Assembly: GCF_003073045.1 (NCBI RefSeq)
Contig: NC_037593.1
Span: 8,237,525 to 8,301,524 of the forward strand
Source: Pomacea canaliculata
Lineage: Eukaryota; Mollusca; Gastropoda; Architaenioglossa; Ampullariidae
Direction of reading: 5' to 3'
Length of the DNA: 64,000 bases
A program made the position numbers and the translations under genes. Positions 52,232 through 64,000 of this stretch are shown here, piece after piece; position 1 is the stretch's first letter; every line of letters begins with the position of its first letter. The notes beneath the pieces are model-generated. The model saw only the letters and a program-made list of their open reading frames with translations. It did not search any database and had not been told where the DNA came from.

Positions 52232-52521
52232 TTTATTTTGTGAAGTTTAAAGTTTTCCCCATTTCTGTCTCAGTTTTGGATGAACTCAGCATAGGTGTAT
52301 GAAAGAAACGAAAGACTCGATGAACGTGGGAACAAACTAGGAATCATTATGTATCATATTAAATGTTGACTAAGACTTTATTTTGTGAAGTTTAAAGTTT
52401 TCCCCATTTCTGTCTCAGTTTTGGATGAACTCAGCATAGGTGTATGAAAGAAACGAAAGACTCGATGAACGTGGGAACAAACTAGGAATCATTATGTATC
52501 ATATTAAATGTTGACTAAGAC
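52232..52521. repeat. Perfect 145-bp tandem duplication
   Basis: Two adjacent 145-bp units, 52232-52376 and 52377-52521, appear identical by eye from TTTATTTTGTGAAG to TGTTGACTAAGAC. Non-coding. Complete identity means a recent duplication or an assembly artefact. Confidence 0.9.
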
Positions 52522-53739
52522 TATATCACGATAGTTCTCTGCTCTAACACATGTAAATAAAATACTTTAATAAGACATTAGAATAACATATATTAGTTAC
52601 TGTGCTATTTTAATTACTGTACTTAAACCAAATAAAAAAAAAAAAAAAACAAAAACAAAACTGAAATAAAGATCTATAAACAATTTGACGAACCAAAAGA
52701 AGTTTCTTGTAAACACAACAGTTTGCAGAAATGAATGTATAGGTTGAACGTGCAGCTAAGACTGTTTTCATCGCAATCAATATTTGTGACAAATGGATCT
52801 GAGGGCGTTTCTTTCGACTTGTGAGTTTAATTCCATGGGCGGCTTAACTTCTAAAATCTGAGATGGCAACAGCTTGTTAATGCTGACGCTGCTTTAGAGT
52901 TCGAACAACAAATCCTCAAAGCAAATGAATCATAGAAGCTGGATTGTTTAGGGAAAACACTTTATTTATTTGTTTAGAAAAAGGTAAACAAGCTTATGAA
53001 ACAATATTTGTCCATACCCATGGGGTTCTTTGTATTGCAGAGATGAAGGGGTCAGGTTTTCTCAGAGATTACTGTGTAGCTATACGCTCATTCATCCAAT
53101 ACTTTAAGAACGTAAGCAGTTTAATAATTTACGAGGTATCTATCGCATAGTTGGATGTTTGAGGTGTGATTTGTTGTCAAGGGAGCTCCAGACAAGGGAT
53201 AATTTATGTATCTGATGTGGACAAAAGTAGACAATAAAGGCGTATTGTATTTTATTTTCTCTGTCCAATGCTATTATGTGCTGCTTCGTGAAGGGAAACT
53301 GAAGAGTAATTTGTTTCAAGTAATTTTAAAACTATGAGTATTACTGTTATGAAGCAACAGTCAGCACATCAGTATGAATCATAATAAAAAGTAACACCAT
53401 CAAGTCAACACAAGGCTTATTTGCAAGCAAATGCGGCAGATTTCATCTGCAGATTCCTCCCTACAAGAATGTGCGCAGTAAAAATCTGCTCCAGATGCTC
53501 CAGAATGCAAGCATCTGGACCTCAAGATCGATGTCAAAAGCCTTTGCTCTCGTCAGCTTGGAAAGCAAAAGGTGTGGCGTCAGCACGATTTTTTTGCAAA
53601 AACATGCAAATTTCATTTCGATTTCTTGATCTCTCTCGGTTTTGGGGTTTACGTATCTAAACAAATCCGGAGAAGAAAAGTAGGTTTGGACTTTCCCTAC
53701 AGACCCTACCTCACGGCCCCATCCGCCCTCGTCTCACAC
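52522..53739. other. Intergenic, upstream of the EMI/VWD gene
   Basis: No supported exon. An A-rich run lies at 52634-52660. The open frames around 53421-53664 have no homology or splice support. The right end would be the distal promoter of the plus-strand gene starting at 53863. Confidence 0.35.
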
Positions 53740-53746
53740 TATAAAA
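53740..53746 (+). promoter_or_regulatory. TATA box of the EMI/VWD gene
   Basis: TATAAAA in the context CACACTATAAAACCCG, about 117 bases before the ATG at 53863. Transcription would start near 53770, leaving a 5' UTR of roughly 90 bases. A TATA box fits a tissue-restricted secreted-protein gene. Confidence 0.6.
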
Positions 53747-53862
53747 CCCGTTGTTACCAAGTGATAGTCAGCAGAACTCCTGCTCCCTTCACTGTAGGCA
53801 TCTCGAATACCTGAACGCCTACTTTGTCCAATCGACTTGGTATCGAGTTCCAGTGTCCCACC

Positions 53863-56800
53863 ATGGGTGATTCGGGTGGTCCAGTGACCATCCTCTTAGG
53901 ACTGCTCGTTTATGTCACCATTTATCTACCCGCTGTTTCTTCCACAACTGAACAAAGGTAGGCTCTCATCGCTTCAACTTGCAGGCCATCATTTCCGATA
54001 AACAGCACACTTCATCTTTGCTGTACTGAATGTATCATTCTATGGAATCTATTACGCAACGGAATGCACCATTCTCGCGAATTTATCATTCCACAGAATT
54101 CACTATTTTTGTGAATTTAATTAGTGATATATATATATATATGTGATAACAATCAAGATGGCTATGAGCAATGTCCAACCATATCATTGCATCAGCTCAC
54201 ACTGGGATCGACTTCACGTTATCGGAGGATGACAGAGACAAAAGAGTCCCGTGTAATTTCGCTTATTAAACACAGCATCCTATAAAACATTCAACTTTTC
54301 CCACATAAACAGACACGAAAATAGACGAGATTGAAACTGATCCTACTCTTTACGAGATTCTAAGCAGTTTTATTATGTCTTTACAATCCCTTTAAGGTAT
54401 AAATGCTACATAAAGATAAATAAACAAATCAGTCGTCTGTATTTGTAGATCCAATCCTTTCTTCGACTTTCTTGATTAATCTGATACAGACTAAATACAA
54501 AGAGGTAATGGTATGTTGCCTTATTTGCGAATTTCTGTGATATGTGCACAAAAGCCGGTAAATTAACTCTACAATTACTCTTCTTTAAATACTTCTTTTT
54601 AGCCGCCGATGTGAATACACCAGACATGATAAGATACAGAAGCAAGACCTGTGCAAGAACCTTATAGCCAATATAAGGAATGGCTCTTACCTCGTGAGTG
54701 AGATTTCCAATGAGGACATTTCATCGGACACAAAGCTTTGCACCTACGAAAGGTAGTTTTCTTTCTTACCAAAAATGTTGGCTACATTTTTAATAATATG
54801 AAGGGCGGAAAGCCTGGCCACATACAGGCCACTATGCAATTATTGTTATTATTATTATTGTTGTTATTATTATTCCCAGACATTAATTTTTTCTGTTTCC
54901 TTGGTGAAAATCAACACTTTGCACATCAGAATCACTTTGCCATGAATTCGAACTAGCTTTCCTATATATATATTTTTGTTTTATCTTAGCCCAGCTATAG
55001 AAGTACACGATCTAAATAATTTAATTCTAAGACTGAAACAATTTTTTTGTGCATTTTATTTTAGCCCGTACACCTACACAGTGAAAGACTGTTGTCAGGG
55101 CTGGACTGGTCCGAGCTGTAACATACGTGAGTATTTTAATTGTTTTATCAAGTTGTGGCTCTGCACTCTCTGATGAAGAAACAATGAATATGTGTCAATC
55201 ACGCCTGGTGGTTAACTCATTTATGAAATGTAAATATACACGCGAACACGCATTCAAACGCGCAGACACGCAGACGCAGTTCTTTCATTTCGTATTTAGA
55301 TTCTTTATGTGTGTGTGTGAACATCCTTGTATTCAATTCGTGTGGCTAGGTATATATATATACCTAGATGTCAATAAGACTAATAAAAGGCCATGGTAAA
55401 GAATTACTCGTTTGCAGACTTACATGGGAGGGGTAGTGGTAGTTAGATTGTACTGCGTACAATAACATACATTTTTTTTGTTATCAGCCGACTGCGGTGG
55501 GTGTGGTGATGGTGTGTGCGCGGTTAACAAACGTGCATACTTCACTGCTCCCCCCGAGTGCGTGTGTCCGGACGACTGGGCAGGCCAGCACTGTGAGGAG
55601 AATATCAACAGTAAGAGCTCTTCTTTCCATCTGTTCTTATCCCTACTCTCACAGTTCCCCCTTGACAATTCCTTTAATACCTCTTAAAGCTTCAAAGCTC
55701 GGAAATGCCGTATTGTTTGGGCATCATTAACTAGTTTTAAAGTTGAAAAACTCTTCAGGAAAAAAGAGCAATGGACGAAAGCTCTGTTCGTGGTCCGTGC
55801 CGTACAAAGTGAAGACCCCGTAGGACAGTCGCAGCAGACGACAATCCTGTCAGTATCTATTTTTACCAACACCAAAATCTTACCGGTTAAAAATAAAATA
55901 AAAGGAGACAACGAAAGAAATTTAGCGAAGGTGAGGTTGTTTCTGTGTATCCCATCCTACTTTAGGTGGACACGGGAAATCATTTACATCGTGTGACTTA
56001 TAAATTGATACAGGATTAGTGGTCTGTACGTATTTCAAGCGAGGTTTGTAAATTATTGCAGGTCTGAAGGATGGCAAGCGCTTTTGCTTCACCGACAACC
56101 GATGTACTTCGGGCAAGTCGAGCGCACCCGTCCTTTACTCCGAATGTTGTGTCTCTGGCTCCCAAGGCGGGTACGGCAGCAGTTACTATGGTGACTGTCG
56201 ACCTTGTCAAAGCAGTAAGTAAACTCCATGTATTGAGATATTGATTGATCGATACGGTATGGCTTTTCTACTGTCAACGAGATCCAGCAGATTACTTGAA
56301 CGGAATCTAACGGGCACAGAGACTGAAATTTAACAGATCAGTTGAATCTAATTCTACAACTGGCCCCATAAATAGAATCAAAGTGGCGCACGTAAGAAAT
56401 CTATAGCTATAGCTAAACACATAAATAACTACACATATATAATCAAAACCATAAGGAACATCATTTACATAGTCTTAGATTACTTCTGGCTCAGAAAAAG
56501 GAAATGACTTGTTTTCAAATGAGGGTGCTATTTGACAAGACAAATTTTGGGCCTAGGTGTGTAATATAAAACATCGTACTCTCTTAGCTGTAATTAAGGC
56601 ATCTTTCACGATTTTATCTAAGCACACGCTGCAAATTGTAAATATTAAAAAATACACCTCGCAAGATCTTAAATATTTGGGCATTTACTTGCAAAATTTT
56701 ATCTTATTTTATTTTACTCACATATTTACAGGTAAAACTGAATGTTTTATCACCTTGATTGCCTTGAATATTTGCAGCTCAAGTTGCGCAGAACGGTACA

Positions 56801-59800
56801 AGGGTTTCCGACAGATACACCTGCTTGCTAATGGGAGGTTCCCACATCCGGACGTTTGATAACGCTCAACCCGTAATTGATCCGAGCACGTCGACATGCA
56901 CTTTTATTCTGATGGACACGCCAACACTTCAGGTCCTGTCACAGACCGAGTGCTACGGCAGTACCACTTGCACCTGCGAGCAGGTAACACTCGACCTTAG
57001 GTTCTGACTAATAGATGTGGGCCTCATCCATTGCAAGTTCATTCTTCTTCAGGTTTCGCGAGTGGAGAGAGGGTACAAACAATCATATGTGTACCACAGA
57101 AAATTTGACACAATTTTTTAATCAGAAAATTGAAAACCTACAGAAACAAAAAGCTGTAACAGGTAAACAAAGGGCCAAACTATTTCAAGCGGTTTCTGGA
57201 AGAAACAGCTGGAGTTTGCTGCATCGTTCGTGCGGTAATTACTGGGTAGGTAGGTCATATACTATATGCTGTAAAGATAAATTGTTTTATGCAATAAACT
57301 TGACTTTTTTTGGTTTTTGATTATCAGATTCTAACGGTCATCCTGAAATGCGAGACATCAACCACGACGTATGTTTTGAAGAACGGTAACAACACTGTTA
57401 CAGACTCATCAGGGAAAACGGAAAACATTACTGTTACAGAGGAATACCAGTACTACGGTACAGGTAAGGCTTTTCTAGCCACACTACTAGAGTGTATCTT
57501 ACCTTGGTTTGCAGAATGTCTTCCAGCCTGAAGATAAACGCAAAATTCCTCCCAGAAGAGTTCGAGACTCCAATAAAAGTCCCACTGAAACAATGAACCC
57601 CTGTCGTCCTAAGACAGACATACTTGTACCATAAAAGAGTCTCAAAGCTATTTTACTAGTCTCTATTTCATGACAGGTTCGAGGCTACATGACATATGAA
57701 CGTAACGATGATAATATACGAGAGTTTTGTACTTAGGAGATGACAGTAAGAATTCCGTTTAAATTTTGCACATCGTATGATAAATTTGAGCATAAAGTAG
57801 TATACCGTTCTTAAACTATGAGCTTTAGAAACAGAACCAAATTGTCCATTTACAGCACTCGTTCAGCGTTTCAAAAGCTCGTAGGTAGCTCTCTGGGGCT
57901 GTAGTTTTGAAGCGAGGGTAAATCGTTACCCTGGGGCAACAAGGGGAACCCAAAGACAAGCGTCTCGTTTCCGAAGTTTCAAAGTAATGTCCAAACACCG
58001 CAGATGTCATCTTACCCCTGGAGTCACAGTTATAAAGGGGTAGCCTTGGGAGAAAAGAAATATGTAATGTTCTCGGGGTCTGGGTATCGCATTGTAACTA
58101 TAAAAACTTGAGTTTCCGGAGGTTTTCCCCGGGTACTCTGTTTTTTTCCCCCTCCCTCTCCTCACATAGTGCGAAATCAGCTCAAGGTGAAAGCAATTTC
58201 CTGCTAAATAAACCCACAAATCATCCATCCTTGAGAATCTGATTTTGCCTTGAGGAAATGACTCAATCTCATTTCATAACTGCGGCCCCTGGTCTCATGT
58301 CATCAGATGAGAAAGTCGCGGACTTGAAATGAATGTGATGTTTTTCCTGAGACTTTGTCTGTCATCAGTTGATTTTTTTTTTTTTTTTTTTTTTTTTTTG
58401 CAGAGGCTATTTACAAGCGACAAGACGATTCAGTTTACTTTTACTTCCCGGAGCTGAGCATTCGCAAGGACTTCTCAGGTTATACGGCCATTACAGTCTC
58501 GAAAACCTCTCAGCTAATCGGCAATACTGATGGCTTGTGCGGTAATGCCAACGGAGACCCTGCAGGTAATTCAAACGCGGGGAGGGAAGTGGGGAAGAAG
58601 GTAGAATTATGATTCTAGAAATCGAACTAGATTACATGAAAGGGTCAATAAACCATTATTACTCAAATTATTTTCTTTGTTATAAATTGTTATGTAAAAT
58701 TATTATAAATTTTTGCTTCGTGTCACATAGCAGTTGAAGAAGTTTAGACGAAAAGCGATATCCGAGATGAAGATAAATAGCAAAGAATACGAAATAAGAA
58801 GCTTCAGTGCCTTTGTGCGAAAGACTGCAGTTAAGCCAGACAGAGTACTGTAGACTTTTGCAAGAACAATAAGTAGCTAGGTTAGCTGGATTTTATCTTG
58901 AACCTATTCAAATCTAAGCTTCGCAGTTCACTTAAAGGCCTATCTTCTTGCATCCTACCCTATTTTCTATCTTCGTGCAGACGACACAGCTTATTTTGAG
59001 AAGAGGCTCCAGAAGTATACGGACACCTCACGGCCAGTATGTGCCTTTTGCAACAGTCTCTATTGATGGGCGTGCGTGCGTGCGCGCGTGCGTGTGTGTG
59101 TGTGTGTAGAACCTTTGATTCAAGAATATGACATGATCAAGTAATGTTGCTCCTTCAACGTTTCTCTCTCTCTCTCATACACTATCTCTCGAATGGAGAT
59201 ACATTATTCAATCAGATTTGGAGAAATAGTATTTTGCACTGGTCAACCTGTCCTTTGAAAACAAAATTCACCGCACCTTTAACTCAGTGAGACTGCATGA
59301 TGCAATTGTAAGCGTTGATCTGGCAATACCTGACCACATCTGAACCATTCGTCCTTTCATATCGGAAATTAGGTACGAGTGGTCTAAACAGAACTGACAA
59401 CCAATTTACCTCGGAGCTCTCGACCTCCGCGAAAAACATGTCTGTCTTTAGTTTTCTTGACTTCATTGGCTGCCTAAATTTGTTTTCCGTCATCTGATGG
59501 GTGGTCCGGTGGCGAAGCGGTTAGCGCCTGTCACCAATACTATGAGGGTTTGCTGTCCTGGGTTCAGCTCTCGTCTCGGACACGCAGTTCTTTCTGTGCG
59601 TGTGGCATCTGTTTTACAGGGATGGCTGCCTTTCCGTGATATAGCTGGCTCACCGTAAAACACCAATCCCACATCCCCTCTCCAACATATCCATTTGATT
59701 TATTGTTTGTAGAACTTTCAGTGCTGAAACCATGTTTTTTTTATTATTATTACGTTGTTTAATGACTGGACATCTGTGCAGTGCGGCAAGGGATTCCATG

Positions 59801-62800
59801 CATGTTCTTCGGAGCAACAGGATGAGGCAGCCATTGCTTGTGATTTCCTAAGGAGTGACAAATACGCTGAATGTATAAAAGGGGTCAGTACAACTTTCAA
59901 AAAAAGTGGTAGTGGGTGAGCATTTGAGAGATAAAGAGGACGCTACAGTTTGACAGTTTATGAAGTGTACTGGTGGACAGACTAGTGAGTTTGGGTGAGT
60001 GAGTGAGTATATTACTGAGTGGAGAAAGAGGCTTAAAACGATGACAAACAGATCGTTCGTGACAAATACTTCAATGCTTTGCTCCTCTCAACGCGTTGCC
60101 ACTTAAATGCACCTCTGTGTGCGATGTCACCTAAACCAAATCAATGTCTGAACACAGGGAGTAGATGTGAAAGGGGCCATCCAGCGGTGCATGCGAGCTT
60201 ATTGCTCATCCGACGACAAAGAAAAAGCCATCTGCAACCAGGCTGAGGACTTCGCATCGTGGTGCTACGGGTTGACGGGGAAAATACCTCAGTTTCGCGA
60301 AGCAGATTTTTGTCGTAAGTTTACCCTGACACAAAACGAAATTACTTTAATGATGAACGGAACTCTCGAGCGATTGATGGGGCAAGCGACTACCTTTGAA
60401 ACATATCAGTTCGTGATATAAAACTTTGAACTGTTGTGACCTAAATCGATTTCTTAAAAACCATACTAAATGGTTCTCGTTTTGTGCACATATTGATAGA
60501 TATTGGCGAAATATATTTACTCTATGACTTGCAGCGTCTTGCGTGAAACCGTCTATGAAATATCGGCTTTCAAAGTACGGTCTGTACCTCTAATCTCACT
60601 TAAACTCAGCAACAGTGTTGCAATATTTCCTACACTTCCGTTTTCGATATTGAGGTTGAGATCGGAGACGTGTACGGGTACTTGTGACGTCATCCACGTT
60701 ATCGGTGCAGCCAAGCGTTTGGCTTTGAACAATGGCAATGCGTAAGCACGAGAAGGAACTCTACTGCAAAGTAGAACGTTTTTGATAGAAAATCGACGGA
60801 AACAACTCGATCTCTTGTAGATGACTATTAAATGGTGCAGATAACGAGTACTTCAGTAAAAGTGTAGAGTCCACATTACGTGCCGAGTCAATTAACAAGT
60901 TTGGAATTCATAAAAAATGCGAAAATAATCCCGTAAAAGTGCAGTTTTATGCGTGACTGTTGTAGTTGGATTGCTGAAAATAAATTTAGAAATTGTAACT
61001 TTATTTTTTTATTTTGAATACTCGTACTGGGATACCAAACGCCAACAATAACTATAACAAAGGCATTACTTAAAGTTTATATAGAATACAACTAATAAAT
61101 AAAAAATTAACGTTTTTTTACAGTTCGTCATATGCGCTTGCTTAGACAAATTTGTTGAGGGTTGGTCTTTAAATATCGAGAATTACATGTCACGGATGTG
61201 GCTTTGTTTATGATTACTTATTAACAGATTTAATGCAGATACTTGACAACATTCTATTCTCATTACAATCTCCACACACACACACACAGAAATAGTTTTC
61301 TCACCATTAATTATGAGAAAATCAATCTCAATATGAATATTCATGTTCCCGTATGCAGGTTTTAGATATAAACGTTAAGAAGGCCTAAGCATAGAACTTG
61401 TTGAGCCATTAACGTTTGGGTTCAATATGCTTTAATACCAGCCAAGACCTGCGATAACGGAAAAGTGTATACGCCTGTGAAAATGACCAATTGCGACTTG
61501 CGATGCGGGATGCCACAGCTGAGCTACCTGTCGCCATCTTGCCGACCTGAAGGTCAGGGCGGATGCGTGTGCCCCGTTGGGATGGCCTTACAGAACAGCA
61601 CGTGCGTCCAACCTGAAAACTGCCAGTGCCGCGGCACTGATAACGTCTACTACAACCCAGGAGACCTCGTCGCATCTTCTGACAAATGTCTCGTCTGGTG
61701 AGTGGCAAAGATCAGACTCTTGGGTACACTAGTCTGAACGACAGTTACAACATGATTTGCTGACAACCACATCATCTTACCAAGTTAGAAGTATGAAAAT
61801 AGTTATGTTTGTTTACTTTTGTTTATTGTTGTCTTATGTCATTATACCAATCTGTTGATTTTTCTTGAAGAAATCTACTCTTAAAAATGAAGATGTTCGT
61901 TACAGAGAGTCATTCTTAGGTCGGTCTACTAGTGCAGTGGGTCTAATCGCTGATAAACAATGTAGTAAGTTCCAAAAGTCAGTCCCCGTATACGAATGTA
62001 ACCGTCTGTAGTATCCACCACCACCCCAGAGTGTGGAATAACTGCTAGGGGGAAATACAGAGCTTTCTAGAGAGCTAAGCAATCGAACTAAAGTAAACTA
62101 ATTCGTCTGCAGTACTTGCGGTGATCTGGGGCTGTGGAACTGCGAGCCGAACGAAGAGGGATGCATGACCACCTGCACAATAATTGGTAATAAAGTCCGG
62201 ACATTCGACTCTCTCATCTACGGCATCAGCTCTTCGTCTCCCTACACTGTCGTTTTGCTACAAAGCAAGGTACGAAGTTGTTCTGTATATGTGGCTTTAA
62301 GTGCTTTTGCCTGTGTGTGCATGAGTGCAAGTGGATCTACCTGTGTGCGCGTGTACGTTGTTAACCAGGTCTGTCTGTGCGAGTCTGTGCACATGTATGT
62401 AGGCTGAGAGAAGGAGAAAGTGGGTGGAAAAGGAAAGGCAGCGAGACAAGGCCTGTTAGTGAACTGTTCTGAACGCACAAAAGAGGTGTGTGCAGGGTTT
62501 AAAACAAATGGGAAGAAATGTGCTTATGTAACAACAACAACAGCAACAATAATAAAAGTTAAATATTATCGAATACTTTCATGTAGTAAATACCAGAATC
62601 ACCACGCTTTACAAAGTAGAAAAGATGTAAAATTAGAATAAAGTAAACAGCATAAATATAATATACAATCTTGTGAGAGAATGGTCGATTCCACATTAGC
62701 TACAAATGACGCACAAACTATACCATTGACACTTTATTAATGACAAATGCACATTTCTAAAAATAATTTGCAATTATATATAAATATTCCAGGTCTTGCC

Positions 62801-63632
62801 AGTCCATCACAACACAGTTGATATGAACCATTTCGTGCACTAATTTCGTGTCCTTTTTATCTTAGGAGGGTAACATTAAATTAGAAGCAAGTTACCAACC
62901 TTGCGCGTCTGGAACATGCATCAGCGGATTGCGGGCCAAAGTTGGTAACTTTACCAGTTCGCTGACGGTGTCACCTGATTCTGCCCCTGTTTTGGATAAA
63001 CCAGTTTCTTCAGCTATTTACTCAAGAAAAATCTCGAAGAACCATTATGCTACGGACTTTCTGACCTCGGGCATAAGGATAATCTTTTCGGTTGCCGGCA
63101 CGATTCAAATTAGAGCTAATACCTTGATCAACAAAAACAAGGTAAGCTCATGTGTAAAGTTTGAATTCAATTGAATTTTGATTTACGTGTGTCACATTTT
63201 ATTAATTGCTGCTAACGGAATGAAGCATTTAGCTTTCGACAATGTTGGATGTCATTTTGTTCTCCTGGTAATGTTAAGGTGATGTGACAGGATTTCGTAA
63301 TTTACAATTAGAATGATGATGATGAGGAGGATGAGGATGAGGATGAGGATGAGGATGAGGATGATGCACAATATATTCCTCACGTAGAATTAGACATGTA
63401 CAGTGTATGAGCAGCGATCAAGTAACGGTGAAAGGGGGAAGATGAAATGTGTAACTGGTGCTGTTGTTGTGCGGTGTAGCTGTATGGGATGTGCGGCACG
63501 CCAAACGGTGACATCAAAGACGAGATGCGGTCCCCGAGCGGCTCCGACATGGACAACAGCGCTTTCATAGGCGCCTACTGCTCGCAGTGCCCTGGCACCG
63601 TCGTGGTGCAAGGCAAACTATCAGGGGACCAG
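53863..63632 (+). CDS. Secreted EMI-EGF-VWD-C8-TIL-VWD protein (SCO-spondin/hemocytin type), 5' part
   Basis: Fifteen exons, phases consistent, 748 codons, continuing past the window: 53863-53957, 54603-54752, 55065-55126, 55488-55610, 56062-56214, 56778-56983, 57328-57463, 58404-58565, 58981-59036, 59782-59883, 60158-60314, 61442-61697, 62113-62269, 62866-63141, 63480-63632. Signal peptide 1 to about 27. Then an EMI-like module (about 33-101, ending DCCQGWTGPSC), an EGF-like module (about 103-141), a Cys-rich module (about 145-194), and VWD 1 (about 208-362: GGSHIRTFD to GLCGNANGDP). C8 (about 382-467), TIL (about 470-533), a short VWC-like stretch and VWD 2 (about 570 on: GNKVRTFD to YGMCGTPNGD) follow. 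EMI followed by VWD-C8-TIL units is the start of SCO-spondin; hemocytins and mucins share the VWD-C8-TIL unit. Such proteins form large disulfide-linked extracellular multimers. Several N-glycosylation motifs are visible. The exact orthologue is undecided. Confidence 0.88.
57885..58150 (+). repeat. Dispersed repeat R2, copy in intron 7 of the EMI/VWD gene
   Basis: GGGCTGTAGTTTTGAAGCGA, AAATCGTTACCCTGGGGCAA, and further right GTCTGGGTATCGCATTGTAA and TTTCCGGAGGTTTTCC match, in order and with divergence, the stretch at 35105-35400. The first block also matches near 1784-1815. Class unknown. Confidence 0.4.
59499..59680 (+). mobile_element. tRNA-derived SINE copy A (full head)
   Basis: GGTGGTCCGGTGGCGAAGCGGTTAGCGC carries a box-A-like TGGCGAAGCGG and a D-arm-like GGTTAGCGC. 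About 50 bases on, TCCTGGGTTCAGCTCTCG is the box-B-like part. Together they form an internal RNA polymerase III promoter. The body (TTTTACAGGGATGGCTGCC) and the end (AAAACACCAATCCCACATCC) are shared with the copies at 48725, 26992 and 15081. It lies in intron 9 of the EMI/VWD gene, in sense orientation. Confidence 0.8.
63316..63364. repeat. GAGGAT/GATGAT microsatellite
   Basis: A run of GATGAT followed by several GAGGAT hexamers in intron 14 of the EMI/VWD gene. A similar mixed tract lies at 10469-10500. Simple-sequence repeat, no coding role. Confidence 0.85.
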
Positions 63633-64000
63633 GTGAGCATTGGATTTGCATAATGCACCGGTGTCGGGGTAAAAGTGACAAAAGATAGAGCGAGGGTGGA
63701 ATTTAAGGTTGGATTAATGAGGACACATATAAATTATGGAGGGTTTGTCTGTTTATATAAAATGCCACTAAGAATCGGAAGTTTGTAACGTGACAGGTGG
63801 AACGTTATCAGGTTACAAGCAATGAAGTCTACAGTTAAATAAAACTCAAATAAGATGAGAATGAACAAGTGCAGTCCTCCTATAGAGATGGTGGTTTTTA
63901 TTCCTTTCTCCATATATGACAAGCGAGCTTCAGTTCATCGTGTTCTTTAAAGATCAACATGCATTACCCCTTAAACTCTTTTGCTGCTCTTAGTACTACT

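Noticed and set aside
56640-56760. LKYLGIYLQNF as a LINE reverse-transcriptase fragment
   Set aside because: Only one short block matches and nothing upstream or downstream supports it.
59499-59580. A tRNA gene
   Set aside because: Box A- and B-like sequences are present, but the cloverleaf is incomplete and the same head plus body occurs in three other places, so it is a SINE.

Overview
This is intron-rich eukaryotic DNA, AT-rich, with many dispersed repeats. Short coding exons are bounded by GT...AG sites and lie in introns of hundreds to thousands of bases. The gene content (secreted cysteine-rich astakine/prokineticin-like peptides, a large EMI/VWD glycoprotein, full metazoan SART3 and SMPD4) and the repeat content (CR1/L2-type LINE tails, a tRNA-derived SINE, MITEs) point to a lophotrochozoan invertebrate, most likely a gastropod mollusc. 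That assignment is inference. I built the gene models by hand from reading frames, splice sites and phase arithmetic, so they are not single open frames.

Layout. (1) 0.8-8.9 kb, minus strand: three genes for secreted proteins. Two are tandem paralogues of a 10-cysteine astakine/prokineticin-like peptide (842-2184 and 2913-4394) with the same four-exon structure. The third (5451-8844) encodes a Met/His/Asp-rich protein with about nineteen 16-residue repeats. (2) 8-11.9 kb: no intact gene; a decayed copy of a repetitive invertebrate ORF family, a LINE remnant and microsatellites. (3) 11.99-25.3 kb, plus strand: SART3, a U4/U6 snRNP recycling factor, in 23 coding exons, one intron being GC-AG. 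(4) 25.6-46.3 kb, minus strand: SMPD4 (neutral sphingomyelinase 3) in 18 coding exons, tail-to-tail with SART3 and with introns full of LINEs, a SINE and a hAT-like MITE. (5) 46.3-53.7 kb: intergenic, with a second hAT-like MITE, a SINE, two LINE fragments, a 145-bp tandem duplication and two weak exon candidates. (6) 53.86 kb to the right edge, plus strand: the first 15 exons of a large secreted EMI-EGF-VWD-C8-TIL-VWD protein of the SCO-spondin/hemocytin type, with a TATA box; it runs off the window.

The genes do not form a pathway. SART3 and SMPD4 are housekeeping neighbours. The left cluster and the right-hand gene encode extracellular products. The least familiar items are the Met-rich repeat protein and the tandem astakine-like pair, whose ends sit on very short exons that open-frame searches miss.
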